From: JASGDN01 sp049840815 | GTDB taxonomy: Bacteria > Chloroflexota > Chloroflexia > Thermomicrobiales > UBA6265 | Direction of reading: 5' to 3' | Assembly: GCA_049840815.1 (NCBI GenBank) | Contig: JASGJI010000019.1 | Coordinates: forward strand, 186,001-250,000 | Length of the DNA: 64,000 nt | Shown: positions 36,221 to 45,495 of the stretch, piece after piece | How the letters are laid out: the number at the start of each line of letters is the position of its first letter | Position numbering within the stretch: position 1 is the stretch's first letter | Position numbers and translations under genes: made by a program | The notes under the pieces: generated by a model | The model's input: only the letters and a program-made list of their open reading frames with translations | The model's database searches: none | Told to the model about the DNA's origin: nothing

Positions 36221-37021
36221 ATGACCACGCCACCATCACGATTCCGCGACGGCAGTGCCGGCGACATCGACTATGGGATTGCGGGGATCGACTACGCGGT
36301 GTATCGCCAGCCGGAACCGTTCATCGCCGAGTGCGTGCGGGAGGCGCTGGGACCCAGTCGCCACGTCCTGAACGTCGGGGCGGGGGCGGGATCGTATGAG
36401 CCGATCGATCGCGAGGTGACGGCGGTCGAGCCGTCGGCGACGATGCGGGCGCAGCGTCCGGCCCACCGCTCGCCAGCCATCGACGCGGTGGCAGAGGATC
36501 TGCCATTCGCGGATGGGGCGTTCGATGCGACGATGGCCACCTATACCGTCCATCAATGGAGTGACCTCGAACGCGGGATGGCGGAGCTGCGGCGGGTGAC
36601 GAAGTCCCACGGCGCCATCGTGATCCTCGCTGCCGACCCGAATCGACTCCATGATTTCTGGATCGCCGAGTACATGACCGACGCGCTGGATATCGAGATG
36701 ACCCGCTTCCCCGCGATCGACCGGCTGGCATCGCTCCTCGGCCCAACCGCCACGGTTGCCAATGTTCCCATTCCGCTGATGTGCCGCGATGGATTCACGG
36801 AGGCGTACTATGGGCGTCCGGAGCGCTTCCTGGAGCCGGGCGTGCGCGGGGCGATGTCGTCCTGGACGCGCGTGGAGCCGGAGCGGATCGCGCAGTTCGA
36901 GCAGGACCTGCGCCGGGATCTGGAAGCCGGGGTCTGGGATGAACAGCACGGACACCTGCGGACGCAGCCGTTCTACGATGGCGCGCTCCGGCTCATCACG
37001 CGGCCATCGATGGCGGAATGA
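36221..37021 (+). CDS. Class I SAM-dependent methyltransferase
   Basis: 266 residues. Motif I is HVLNVGAGAGSYEP and a D/E-loop follows (REVTAVEPSATM), then the Methyltransf_11 pattern EDLPFADGAFDATMATYTVH. These are small-molecule methyltransferases; substrate unknown. ATG 36221 has AGGAG 6 nt upstream, better than the in-frame ATG at 36206. Confidence 0.85.
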   Translation: MTTPPSRFRDGSAGDIDYGIAGIDYAVYRQPEPFIAECVREALGPSRHVLNVGAGAGSYEPIDREVTAVEPSATMRAQRPAHRSPAIDAVAEDLPFADGAFDATMATYTVHQWSDLERGMAELRRVTKSHGAIVILAADPNRLHDFWIAEYMTDALDIEMTRFPAIDRLASLLGPTATVANVPIPLMCRDGFTEAYYGRPERFLEPGVRGAMSSWTRVEPERIAQFEQDLRRDLEAGVWDEQHGHLRTQPFYDGALRLITRPSMAE

Positions 37022-37567
37022 TCCCGCATCCGGGTGATCGATTGGTGTATGGATGGCGGGGGGATGGGCGCAGGTTCCGGTCCGATATGCGATCCTGCGC
37101 CGTGGCTCAGTGCTGCACGGAACGTCGGGCGATCACCGACCGCAATTGCGAGGATTGCCTTTTCACACAAAAGCGCACTTTGGCGTTGACGATCCAGTGA
37201 GCGCCGCGATGGGTCGCGCCACGCGGTCTCCGGGTCTGCGTGTTGCGCGGTGAGGCAGGCCACGACGCGCTGCGGTGTTCCGGTTTGCCCGATGTACCCC
37301 TTGGCAGCATCCGTGGAAGGCGTCGGCGATCACCCAAGCCGGGGCAATTCCACCCCATACCGGGTGGAATCGCCGGCGACCTTGGACAGTTGCCACCCGT
37401 TCTTGGGGTCGACGCCGGAGAGGAGTCCCCGCATATGGGCACTTACCCGGCGCCGGCCTCGCTCCGCCCGAAGTGCGGGGCGGGCCGCCTATCGACCGCG
37501 TCCTGTTCCGCCAGCCACGTGTCGGTCACTCGTGGGGGCGTAGGCCATCACCCCTCTTACGTGAGCG
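37022..37567. other. Non-coding stretch, nothing recognised
   Basis: About 545 bases between a methyltransferase and the iron-type binding protein. Short open frames exist on both strands but have no recognisable motif, ribosome site or codon pattern. No transposase, tRNA or strong hairpin seen. Confidence 0.5.
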
Positions 37568-38590
37568 CTACTCCGAGAAGGCTTCCTGGAGCGCAGCGAT
37601 CGTGATCGGCAGCGCGAGCACACTCGGGCCACTCATGGCCCAAGCAACCTCGTCTACGAGTTCACGATAGCGTCCGGCCTGAACTGCCGGAATGGACTCA
37701 AATACAGGAATCCCCGAGATCTGGTCCGTGGCCGTCGAGTCGTAAATCAACCCAATCACCCACTCTGCATCGATATCTGCCGCTCGTTCGAGAGACAGGG
37801 TGACGTAGTCTTGACGCTCGGCATCCGCCGCTGGAAGGACTGGCGTCGAAAGCGCGGGAAGCCCCAACTCCTCAAGGCTCTTGCTGGCCACCGAAGCTGC
37901 CGTATACAGATAGAACTCAGTCGTGTCGAACCCCATGAGGATTGAAAGCGACGTTGGCATGACCCCGGGAGTGAATGCCTGCACCGTCGCACTGAATTCC
38001 TGGGAAACGCGAGCCGCCTCGTCTTCCCGGCCAAACGCTTCTCCCGCGATCCTCAACTGCTCCAGCACGTCAAGTTCCGGGAGCGCCACGACGGGGATGT
38101 TGATCTCGGCGAACGCCGCCACTTCTTCGGGCAGGATATCCAGAGACGCCTTGGAGCCAATCACCAGGTCGACGTCACGCGAGAGCATTTCCTCGAAGTT
38201 GATACCGTCAGTCACATCAATGCCGTTGTCCTTCCCGCCAGCTGCCACCTGATAGGGCTGGAGATTCCGGCCGGGGAAGGTGCCCCATCCGGCCGGGATC
38301 ACGCCCAGAGCAAGACAGGTGTCCATATCGACAAAGTTCCGCACACAGTACACACGCTCTGGACGCGTCGGAATGGTCACTTCGTTGCCCGAAGCATCGA
38401 CGACAGTCCGAGGGAACGAGCCCGCAACGGGTGACGCAACAGGCGTTTGTGCCAACGCGGGCGACATCGCCAGGACACCTGCGGCGGCGGCACCGACAAC
38501 GATCGTCCGGCGTGTGGTGGCAGTAACGAGCGTCTTGCGCTCCTTCTGGGCAGGCTCGATTTCGGCGGGCGCAAGGGGCAAACTCGACAT
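37568..38590 (-). CDS. Iron-siderophore/heme-type ABC substrate-binding protein (FecB-like), copy 1
   Basis: 340-residue PBP2-type (TroA-like fold) protein. After the leader (TTRRTIVVGAAAAG, Tat-like) and an ASPVAG linker comes the family opening FPRTVVDASGNEVTIPTRPE and the helix-region FEEMLSRDVDLVIGS. Members carry ferric siderophores, heme or cobalamin to an ABC importer; none of the importer genes is nearby, so this is an orphan. ATG 38590 has AGGAG 6 nt upstream. The upstream region contains a 22-base motif shared with copy 2. Confidence 0.85.
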   Translation of the reverse strand: MSSLPLAPAEIEPAQKERKTLVTATTRRTIVVGAAAAGVLAMSPALAQTPVASPVAGSFPRTVVDASGNEVTIPTRPERVYCVRNFVDMDTCLALGVIPAGWGTFPGRNLQPYQVAAGGKDNGIDVTDGINFEEMLSRDVDLVIGSKASLDILPEEVAAFAEINIPVVALPELDVLEQLRIAGEAFGREDEAARVSQEFSATVQAFTPGVMPTSLSILMGFDTTEFYLYTAASVASKSLEELGLPALSTPVLPAADAERQDYVTLSLERAADIDAEWVIGLIYDSTATDQISGIPVFESIPAVQAGRYRELVDEVAWAMSGPSVLALPITIAALQEAFSE

Positions 38591-38650
38591 TCAGAACTCC
38601 TGCTTACGTGTTGGTCAGCCCTTCGGTCACATACCGTCGAGCGCTTATAG

Positions 38651-38672
38651 CATACTAATATGGTCGGATATT
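38651..38672. promoter_or_regulatory. Shared iron-gene motif, copy 1
   Basis: The 22 bases match those at 52950-52971 in the outer CATACT and TCGGATAT blocks. Inside is AATAT-N6-ATATT (38657-38661, 38668-38672), a perfect 5-bp inverted repeat, 61 bases before the start of the binding protein gene. Probable operator of an iron-responsive regulator; the regulator gene is not in the window. Confidence 0.6.
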
Positions 38673-39090
38673 CGCCGTCCCCCTACGCATGAGCTTCTCA
38701 GGGGTTCTTCTCAATGGGATAACCGGGTTCGCCCCCGCGTCCAGTCACGCCAGCTTGACGACCGGGGAGTCCAGGGTCATCATCGTCGGCGCCATCGACG
38801 ACGCGGCCACGACTCTTCTCATGACTCTGTGGGGTGGTCCGACACTTTCGCGGAAGGTGGCCAGTGGGAGCGCGGAGCCTGTCGGGGCAGATGGCAAGAC
38901 CGAGGCGAACAAGGAGTTCCGGGTCTCCACGCACTCCTCATCTCCGGGGCGGACCGGTCCACGGCATTCGTTGGCCGCTCCCAGATGCATTTGCGAATCC
39001 TGGTTCCGGAGGCGGCGAACGTCCCACGCACGCTATCCCCGCGTACACTGACGCCATCGTAGACCCTGCGCCCACGCATTCCGGAGGTCC
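38673..39090. other. Non-coding stretch, nothing recognised
   Basis: About 418 bases with only patternless short open frames; the last 10 bases contain the ribosome site (GGAGG) of the next gene. Confidence 0.5.
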
Positions 39091-40338
39091 ATGGATGATG
39101 CGTCCCGACACCCTTCCGCTCTCGTACTGGCATGCGACCTTCCCCCGCCCGTTCCCACGACAGCGCTGCCCAACGAGACGTCGGTGGCGGTGATTGGCGG
39201 GGGCATGCTCGGCTGCTGGACGGCCTACTGGCTCGCCCGGCAAGGCGTTCAAGTCACCGTGCTCGAACGGGAGGCGATCAGCTGGGGTGCGACCGGGCGG
39301 AATGGTGGGTTCCTCACCGGCGGCGCGGCGATGGGGTACGCGGAAGCCATCGCGACGTTCGGGCGTGAGACGGCGATTGCCCTTTGGACCCTCACCGAGG
39401 CTGGGCGTTCCCTGGCGGCGCAGACGATCGCGGATGAGGGCATCGCTTGCGACGTCCGGATGACGGGCACCCTCTCGCTTGCCCGTTCGGACGAAGGTCT
39501 CGCCACGATGGCCCGCAACGCTGACCTCCTGCGTGAGGATGGTTTCGCCGCCGAACTCCTGGATCGGACTGCGGTTCAGGACCTGATCGCCACGCCGCTC
39601 GGCCCCGAGATCGTCGGCGCGGGGTTCTCGCCGGAGGGCGGAACGCTCCATTCCGGGCGCTATCTGGCTGGCATCGCTGCCGCCGCACAGCGCGCGGGGG
39701 CCCGCTTCGTGAGGGCAGACGTCATATCGCTGACACCCGAGCCCGACGGGACGGCCATCGCGACCTCGGCAGGGACGATGCACGCCGGTCGCGTTGTGGT
39801 TGCGCTCAATGCCTGGACGGATGCGATCGTGCCCGCCATGGCCGGCCTGGTTGTGCCGGTGCGCGGCCAGATCCTCGCCTACGAACCTTCGGCGACCGTC
39901 TTCACGACGGGTGTTGGCGCGGATGTCACCCCGACCGGTGAGTACTGGCAGCAGACGCCGGATGGGGTGATCGTGATTGGTGGGTGTCGTGCGATTGCCC
40001 CGAATGGCGATGTGGGGGTGCGCGAGATGGTCCCCACGCCGGAGGTGACGGATGCGATCGCCGCGACGCTGCCCCGGCTCTTTCCCGACCTCGACGGGCT
40101 GACGGTTGCGCGACGGTGGGCCGGGCTGATGGCCTTCACCTCCGACTACTTGCCGGTTGCGGATGCGGTGCCGGGGATGCCGGGGGTGTGGGCAGCGGGA
40201 GGCTTCTGCGGGCACGGCATGCCGTTTGGTCCGATCCTGGGCCAGTTGCTGGCGGAGGCCGCGACGTGTGGCGAAACGCCCGCAGCGTTGCGCCCGCTTC
40301 GTCTCCATCGTCCGACATTGACATCGCGACTCGTCTGA
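39091..40338 (+). CDS. FAD-dependent oxidoreductase (DAO family)
   Basis: 415 residues. The FAD-binding Rossmann motif is VAVIGGGMLGCWTAYWLARQ near residue 32, with the second dinucleotide strand VTVLER and the WGATGRNGGFLTGG motif of glycine/sarcosine-oxidase-like enzymes. The C-terminal WAAGGFCGHGMPFGP segment closes the FAD site. Likely oxidises an amino acid or secondary amine; substrate not predictable. GGAGG sits 3 nt before the ATG. Confidence 0.88.
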   Translation: MDDASRHPSALVLACDLPPPVPTTALPNETSVAVIGGGMLGCWTAYWLARQGVQVTVLEREAISWGATGRNGGFLTGGAAMGYAEAIATFGRETAIALWTLTEAGRSLAAQTIADEGIACDVRMTGTLSLARSDEGLATMARNADLLREDGFAAELLDRTAVQDLIATPLGPEIVGAGFSPEGGTLHSGRYLAGIAAAAQRAGARFVRADVISLTPEPDGTAIATSAGTMHAGRVVVALNAWTDAIVPAMAGLVVPVRGQILAYEPSATVFTTGVGADVTPTGEYWQQTPDGVIVIGGCRAIAPNGDVGVREMVPTPEVTDAIAATLPRLFPDLDGLTVARRWAGLMAFTSDYLPVADAVPGMPGVWAAGGFCGHGMPFGPILGQLLAEAATCGETPAALRPLRLHRPTLTSRLV

Positions 40339-40409
40339 TCGGCCGTTCAGGTCTACGTGCCGGACGTTGGACGTGCAGCCAGGCCTCCGATCCCGGGGTT
40401 ACTTCGGGA

Positions 40410-40601
40410 TCAATCCTTCTTCCGCAACGTGCCCAGGAACGGCGACCCCGCCCCCAGCAGGAAGCCCAGGTTGTACCAGTTCCCCGCCTTCGTCACGTCG
40501 TAGAACGGGAAATCCTTCCCCGCGTGGAAGATGTGCAGGATCAGCACGACCCACGCCGTCAGCCCGTTCCAGATCCCCCACAACGCATCGTGCCACCACA
40601 T
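40410..40601 (-). CDS. Small hydrophobic protein, two helices
   Basis: 63 residues beginning WWHDALWGIWNGLTAWVVLI, then HIFHAGKDFPFYD and a second short hydrophobic stretch, ending in basic RKKD. A strong AAGGAG 8 nt before ATG 40601 supports it. It follows the DUF4389 gene on the same strand but a hairpin (40621-40651) lies between. Family not recognised. Confidence 0.7.
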   Translation of the reverse strand: MWWHDALWGIWNGLTAWVVLILHIFHAGKDFPFYDVTKAGNWYNLGFLLGAGSPFLGTLRKKD

Positions 40602-40620
40602 CGCCGCGCTCCTTCACGCA

Positions 40621-40651
40621 CGAGGCCGGGACATCCGTCATCCCGGCCTCG
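40621..40651. terminator. Hairpin after the DUF4389 gene
   Basis: Perfect 11-bp inverted repeat, arms 40621-40631 and 40641-40651, 9-base loop, 20 bases past the stop. Confidence 0.6.
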
Positions 40652-40671
40652 CATGCATCGTTGCCGAACGC

Positions 40672-41316
40672 CTAATCCAGGCTGAACGGCGGGTACTGAT
40701 CCGTCACCATCGTCATCGCATACCCGATCACCCGCGCATCCCAGCGGAGCACGCCCTCCACGAAGCCGAAGATCCCTCTCGGGTAGCGCCCCGTGAACAG
40801 GATCGCGAACCACGCCACGATCACGGCGAAGAACATCGCGATATGGAGGAAGAACAGGACGATGTAGTGGGGAATCGCCAGCAGCCACTTCACCAGCGGC
40901 AGGAAGCGGTTCAGGTCGCGCGATACGTCCGGGTAGTCCCAGTCCAGATGCACGCTCTGCGCTTCATCGGTCGATGGGTACTGGTCGTTCATCAGCGCGC
41001 CATAGATCCCCACCCGATTGGTGAACCGCTGCAACTCCAGGTTCCAGTCGAACCACCAGCGTGGGTACTTCTGGCGGAACACGATCATCAGCACCGTCGC
41101 GCCGACCACCAGGCCGCCGCCGCTCACCACCACGGTCGTGATCGTCTTCTGTGTATCCGGGTCCGTCCACGTGCTCGAACTGCTGCCGCCGGCGATCGCG
41201 CTCAGCACGATGCCGATCGGGATCAGCATGAAGAGCCGGAAGAGCGTCGTCATCCGGTTCAGCGGTCGATCCGGGTAGTCCACCTGGAACCGCACCGGAT
41301 ACTGCGATTGCTTCAT
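40672..41316 (-). CDS. DUF4389 domain membrane protein
   Basis: 214 residues with helices at about 24-44, 65-85 and 150-180. The pattern YPVRFQVDYPDRPLNRMTTL, then KWLLAIPHYIVLFFL and FTGRYPRGIFGFV, is typical of DUF4389 proteins, whose function is unknown. ATG 41316 has GGAGG 8 nt upstream; a GTG at 41322 is too close to that site. Confidence 0.85.
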   Translation of the reverse strand: MKQSQYPVRFQVDYPDRPLNRMTTLFRLFMLIPIGIVLSAIAGGSSSSTWTDPDTQKTITTVVVSGGGLVVGATVLMIVFRQKYPRWWFDWNLELQRFTNRVGIYGALMNDQYPSTDEAQSVHLDWDYPDVSRDLNRFLPLVKWLLAIPHYIVLFFLHIAMFFAVIVAWFAILFTGRYPRGIFGFVEGVLRWDARVIGYAMTMVTDQYPPFSLD

Positions 41317-41440
41317 GCCCACATCCTCCCATACACCAGCGGCGTTTCCTCACGGGACCATCCCGTACGTTCGCCCGTCCCGCTCCGATTATGCAGGAAT
41401 GCATTACCGGAGGAAAGAGGTGGGAGGACCGAGGCACGGG

Positions 41441-41478
41441 ACGACCGGTGGGCAGCATGCGTGCTGCCCACCGGTCGT
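41441..41478. terminator. Strong terminator after the histidine kinase gene
   Basis: Perfect 17-bp stem (41441-41457 with 41462-41478) and a TGCG loop, 10 bases past the kinase stop. Confidence 0.8.
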
Positions 41479-41487
41479 GCGGGATGC

Positions 41488-43065
41488 TCATTCCAGGGTG
41501 GCGGCATCCTCCTCTTCGGGCGGCGCGTCGTCCTCCGGGGGGCGAACCGGGAACGTCACCGTGAAGGTCGTGCCACGTCCGAGTTCGCTGGACACCTCGA
41601 TCGTGCCGTTCATGGCGGCGACCAGGGAGGCGGTGATCGAAAGTCCCAGGCCGGAACCGCCACTGCGGCGGGTGCGGCCTGGATCGGCTCGCCAGAAGCG
41701 CTCGAAGATCTTCTCCCGGTCCGCTTCGCTGATCCCCGGACCGGTGTCGGAGACCGTCATCCGCACGCGGTCGCCCACGCGGTCGGCGATCACGTTTACC
41801 GACGCCGTGATCGGGGTATGGGCCTGCGCGTTGGCGAGCAGATTGTCCAGGACCTGCCGGATTCGCAGCGAGTCGCCGGTGACGGTCAGGCGATGCTGGA
41901 CCGACGCAGAGACGATTCGCTCCGGATTCGCAACCCGGAAATCGCTGACGGCGTCGGTCACGAGGGTGGAGAGATCCACCGGATTGCGTTCCAGGGCGCG
42001 ATGCTGGTCCAGCCGCGCGAGGAGCAGGAGATCCTCCACCAGTCGCGACATCCGCGAGCCCTCCGACTCGATGCGGCCCATGGCATGCCCGACGGCATCG
42101 GGTGTAGGCAATGCCCCCTGCCGATAGAGCTCGGCGTAACCCCGCAGCGAGGTGAGTGGTGTCCGCAGTTCGTGGGCGGCATCGGCGACGAACCGGCGCA
42201 TGCGGTTCTCGCTTTGTGTCCGCACTTCCATGGATTGCTCGACCTGCGAGAGCATCTGGTTCAAGGCGCCGCCCAACTGGCCGAGTTCCGTCCTCGGGTC
42301 CAGATCCGGGACGCGTTGCGAGAGATCGCCCCCGGCGATGGCCGTGGCGGTGGTCACCATCTGATCGACGGGACGGAGACCCCGACGGATCAGCCAGCCA
42401 GAGATCGCCGTCGCCATGAGGACCGCGATGGTTCCTCCAACGATGAGGAGGCGGATGATGTCGTTGACGGCGGCATCGACATCTTTCAGCGATGCGGCGG
42501 TGACGTCGTAGTTGCCATTGTCCAGGTGTTTCACCAGGACCCTGAATCCCGATCCTCCGTCTTCACAGGGAAGGGTGACGATCTTGCCGACGATAGCGTT
42601 CATCTCGGCGCTCGGGATGGTGGGCAACACCGGCAATGGGTCGGGGTCGTCACGGTAGCCGGAAGGTTCGTTGACGAGCATCTTGCCCGCCGCGTTGAAG
42701 ACGAACCTCGCGACATCCTGCCGGAAGGGTCCGCTGGATGCGGTGGCTGACGGGGTCGCGGAAGGCATCGGCTCGTTCTGGGTACCCGCCACGACCGACG
42801 CGACCGGCGTGTCGGCGTCGCAGGTCGGGTCGTTGCCCGGGCAATCCCAGTCCCAACTGGCGGATGGCGTTCCGTCGTTGCTGGACCCGTTCGGCGGCGG
42901 CCCGGGCTTCTTTTCCGTGGAGCGCTTGGAAACGTCCATCACCTGGCTATCGACCTGTTCGATCAGGGTGGAGCGAACGCTTCGCACCACGACCAGGCTG
43001 AAGAGCATCAGGGTTGCGAGAATCACGACCCCAACCGCCAGGGAGATCCGGGCGCGCATACTCAT
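41488..43065 (-). CDS. Sensor histidine kinase (OmpR partner type)
   Basis: 525 residues. First membrane helix at about 8-28, an extracytoplasmic domain of about 175 residues rich in Pro/Ser/Asp with four Cys (CPGNDPTCDAD among them), second helix at about 205-228 followed by a HAMP domain, then the phosphoacceptor helix ADAAHELRTPLTSLRGY (His near 299) and an ATPase domain with N box DNLLANAQAH, DTGPGI and GGSGLGLSI. Orthodox kinase for the regulator 152 bases upstream. The signal is unknown; paired external Cys residues could be redox or structural. Confidence 0.93.
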   Translation of the reverse strand: MSMRARISLAVGVVILATLMLFSLVVVRSVRSTLIEQVDSQVMDVSKRSTEKKPGPPPNGSSNDGTPSASWDWDCPGNDPTCDADTPVASVVAGTQNEPMPSATPSATASSGPFRQDVARFVFNAAGKMLVNEPSGYRDDPDPLPVLPTIPSAEMNAIVGKIVTLPCEDGGSGFRVLVKHLDNGNYDVTAASLKDVDAAVNDIIRLLIVGGTIAVLMATAISGWLIRRGLRPVDQMVTTATAIAGGDLSQRVPDLDPRTELGQLGGALNQMLSQVEQSMEVRTQSENRMRRFVADAAHELRTPLTSLRGYAELYRQGALPTPDAVGHAMGRIESEGSRMSRLVEDLLLLARLDQHRALERNPVDLSTLVTDAVSDFRVANPERIVSASVQHRLTVTGDSLRIRQVLDNLLANAQAHTPITASVNVIADRVGDRVRMTVSDTGPGISEADREKIFERFWRADPGRTRRSGGSGLGLSITASLVAAMNGTIEVSSELGRGTTFTVTFPVRPPEDDAPPEEEDAATLE

Positions 43066-43217
43066 CGGTGCGCTCCGTTCATCTCCCGGCGGCGATCGCT
43101 GGTGAGCCGATCAGGAATGTGTGAACGGAAGCTCCGTCCCCGGTTCGTCATGGTTGTGCCCACATCCTTTTCGGATGGCCCGCCCCCGCGCCCATCCGTC
43201 GGTTTGGCAAGATCTGG

Positions 43218-43931
43218 TCAGTTCACCTGAAGCGTGTATCCGAATCCCCGAACGGTGCGAATCAGCTGGGCCTCGCGGTCGTCGAGCTTCCTGCGAAGGT
43301 AGCTGACGTAGGTTTCGACGGCTGATGGATCGCCGCCGAAGTCGTAGTGCCAGACGTGATCGAGGATCTGGTGCTTGGAGACGACGCGCCCCTGGTTCAG
43401 CATCAGGTAGCGGAGCAGCCGGAACTCGGTCGGCGAAAGGGAGACTTCGTCCTTGCCTCGCCACACCCGATACGACTCGTCGTCCATCGTCAGGTCGCCG
43501 CAGACGAGACGGCTTGGTTCCTCGGCGGAGCCGCCTTTGGCTGAGCGGCGGAGGACCGCGTCGATGCGCAGCATCAATTCTTCGAGGCTGAATGGCTTGG
43601 TCATGTAGTCGTCGCCGCCGCCGGTGAAGCCGGCGCGCAGGTCCGAGGGGTCATCGCGAGCGGTCAGGAAGATCACCGGGACGTCGTTTCGGTCCTCTCG
43701 CAGTTTGCGGCAGACCGAGAATCCATCAATATCCGGGAGATTCACATCCAGCACGAGAATGTCGAAGCGGGAGTTCCGCGCTTCGGCCAGGGCGGCGCTC
43801 CCGGAGGCGACCGATTCGGTTTCGAATCCAGTAAACCGCAGGGCGGTGGATATGAGTTCGCGGATCGAATCGTCGTCCTCCACCACCAACACGCGTTCGT
43901 TGCGTGAGTCCGGGACTGGGTGCGCTTTCAT
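43218..43931 (-). CDS. OmpR/PhoB-family response regulator
   Basis: 237 residues: receiver domain with acidic pocket VVEDDD and phosphoacceptor Asp62 (LVLDVNLPDIDG), conserved Lys in MTKPFSLEEL, and a C-terminal winged helix (LSPTEFRLLRYLMLNQGRVV, then VETYVSYLRRKL). ATG 43931 has GGAGGAAAG about 9 nt upstream. It is followed by its kinase and preceded by a small membrane protein and a YceI gene. Confidence 0.95.
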   Translation of the reverse strand: MKAHPVPDSRNERVLVVEDDDSIRELISTALRFTGFETESVASGSAALAEARNSRFDILVLDVNLPDIDGFSVCRKLREDRNDVPVIFLTARDDPSDLRAGFTGGGDDYMTKPFSLEELMLRIDAVLRRSAKGGSAEEPSRLVCGDLTMDDESYRVWRGKDEVSLSPTEFRLLRYLMLNQGRVVSKHQILDHVWHYDFGGDPSAVETYVSYLRRKLDDREAQLIRTVRGFGYTLQVN

Positions 43932-44002
43932 GAGAGCTTTCCTCCACCCTGGGGCTGCCCCCAAGGGTGAACGCGGCCAGTGGGGAGAACTGGCCAGATG
44001 GA

Positions 44003-44212
44003 TCAGGGAACCGGGGTTGCGGTTGCCGCAGCGCCGAAACCGGGAATGCCTTCGAAGGCCGGTCCGGCGTACGGTGTGGGAACGGTTTGCCACGGAAGGG
44101 CATCCACGGTGTACGCGAGGTAGGCCATATAGGACCCGAATGCAATGGCCAGCACAATGACCAGAAGACCGGCCCACGCGACGATCGGGTGACGCTGGAT
44201 GGCTGCCTTCAT
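44003..44212 (-). CDS. Small single-pass membrane protein
   Basis: 69 residues: one helix (WAGLLVIVLAIAFGSYMAYL) and an external tail ending in ATATPVP. An excellent AAAGGAGG lies 7 nt before ATG 44212. Its position directly before the response regulator, 71 bases away, suggests it belongs to the signalling unit. Family not recognised. Confidence 0.65.
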   Translation of the reverse strand: MKAAIQRHPIVAWAGLLVIVLAIAFGSYMAYLAYTVDALPWQTVPTPYAGPAFEGIPGFGAAATATPVP

Positions 44213-44258
44213 GGCTCACCTCCTTTCAGGAACTCCGCCGAACGGGTGACGGGAGAGC

Positions 44259-44294
44259 GGAGCGGGGATGCCCGGATTCGGGCATCCCCGCTCC
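44259..44294 (-). terminator. Terminator after the YceI gene
   Basis: Perfect 16-bp stem (44259-44274 with 44279-44294), GATT loop, 13 bases past the YceI stop. It makes YceI largely independent of the regulator genes downstream. Confidence 0.8.
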
Positions 44295-44307
44295 CGGTGG
44301 GAGGGAC

Positions 44308-45042
44308 CTACTTGGTTGCCGAGATGTTGATCGAGAGCTGGAACTCGTCCTCGATCGAGGCGACCGGGCCGAAGACCGGGGCATCCATGCCGAAGTCCCC
44401 GAAGGTGATCGTGGTGGTGGCTGTGCCGGTGAGGGTATCGCCATCGACCTTCACCGTTGCGTCCCAGGTGGTCTGCTTGGTCACACCGTGAACCGTCAGG
44501 TCGCCGATGAGCTTGAAGGTGTGCTCCTGGCCGTCGTTGACCGCACCATCCAGCCCTTCGGTCCCGGTCACGATGAAGGTGCCGAGCGGGTAGGTGCTGG
44601 TCTCGAGGACCTTCTGCACCTGGTTGTCTCGGCGATCCTCGTCCGTGGTCAGGGTGCGGAGGTCGACGTACACGACCGAGCACGGGACCGGGGTGCCGGC
44701 ATCGTCGAGGAGGATCGTGCCAATGAGGGCATTCGTTGTGCCGAGGGCGGTGGCGTCACCCTGACCGGTCAGGACTTCCTGCACGCTGTAGCTGGCCTGG
44801 CTGCTGGCGGCATCCACCGTGAAGACCGATCCTGCCGTCGAGGCCGCCTCCGGGACGTTATTGCTGTCCATGGTGCACATCTGGGCGGCGGGGGTGCCCG
44901 TGACATCGGTGGCGGTCGATTCGGCGAGCGTGGTTCCCGGCAGGAAGGCAGAGGCGGTGGAGACCGTCAACGCCAGGGCGACCGCCGAGGTGGTGAGGAC
45001 GCGGCGGGGACTCGAGACAACCTGGGAAACGAATCGGGACAT
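44308..45042 (-). CDS. Secreted YceI-family protein
   Basis: 244 residues with a signal peptide (hydrophobic AVALALTVSTASA, then FLPGTTLAES) and a YceI lipocalin-like domain from about 65. The family pattern is FTVDAASSQASYSVQEVL at its start and GDLTVHGVTKQTTWDATV later. YceI proteins bind polyisoprenoids or related lipids outside the membrane and often respond to stress. ATG 45042 has AGGAGG 8 nt upstream. It precedes the two-component genes and may be one of their targets. Confidence 0.85.
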   Translation of the reverse strand: MSRFVSQVVSSPRRVLTTSAVALALTVSTASAFLPGTTLAESTATDVTGTPAAQMCTMDSNNVPEAASTAGSVFTVDAASSQASYSVQEVLTGQGDATALGTTNALIGTILLDDAGTPVPCSVVYVDLRTLTTDEDRRDNQVQKVLETSTYPLGTFIVTGTEGLDGAVNDGQEHTFKLIGDLTVHGVTKQTTWDATVKVDGDTLTGTATTTITFGDFGMDAPVFGPVASIEDEFQLSINISATK

Positions 45043-45495
45043 CGGAAACCTCCTGGGTGGCTGACCTCCAGCGTTCTGGAAGCGTGACGGAACCGGGATC
45101 ATCGTCTTCGATGAAGGGTCGAATCGGTCGGTGAGGGCCGTTGGGGCTACTCCGCCTCGATTGATGCTCAGTATGGAGGCCGAGGCTGAAGGTTGGCTGC
45201 GCGAATTCTGGGAGTTTGCTGGAGATTCTTTCAGGCGGATGCCTGCTCGTCCCCAGCTTTGGGGGAATCCCGTGACCGATAGGCACTTCTGCGAGTAGGA
45301 TGAAGCGGGACACTTCCGTGTATCTGGTTCGTTTCCGGTGCGCGCTGTTTCTTCGTCGTCAGCTCACCCGCGACCGTCGTCGTTGTGTGTCTGCCGCCTG
45401 CTCCGAACCGGGGGCGATGGGCGCTTCCGGTTGGTGCAACCGGGGACATGCAATGCTGATGGGAGCCGGCGCCCGATCCCATCCGGACATGCCTC
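45043..45495. other. Divergent promoter region, no gene seen
   Basis: About 450 bases between the divergent YceI and serine hydrolase genes. It should contain both promoters; the stretch 45170-45240 is AT-richer with TTCAGGCGG and TTTGCTGG motifs that I cannot assign. No ORF with a ribosome site. Confidence 0.45.

Noticed and set aside
37107..37442. Short open frame in the 37.0-37.5 kb gap as a possible gene remnant
   Set aside because: No recognisable motif or ribosome site, and composition like neighbouring non-coding DNA.
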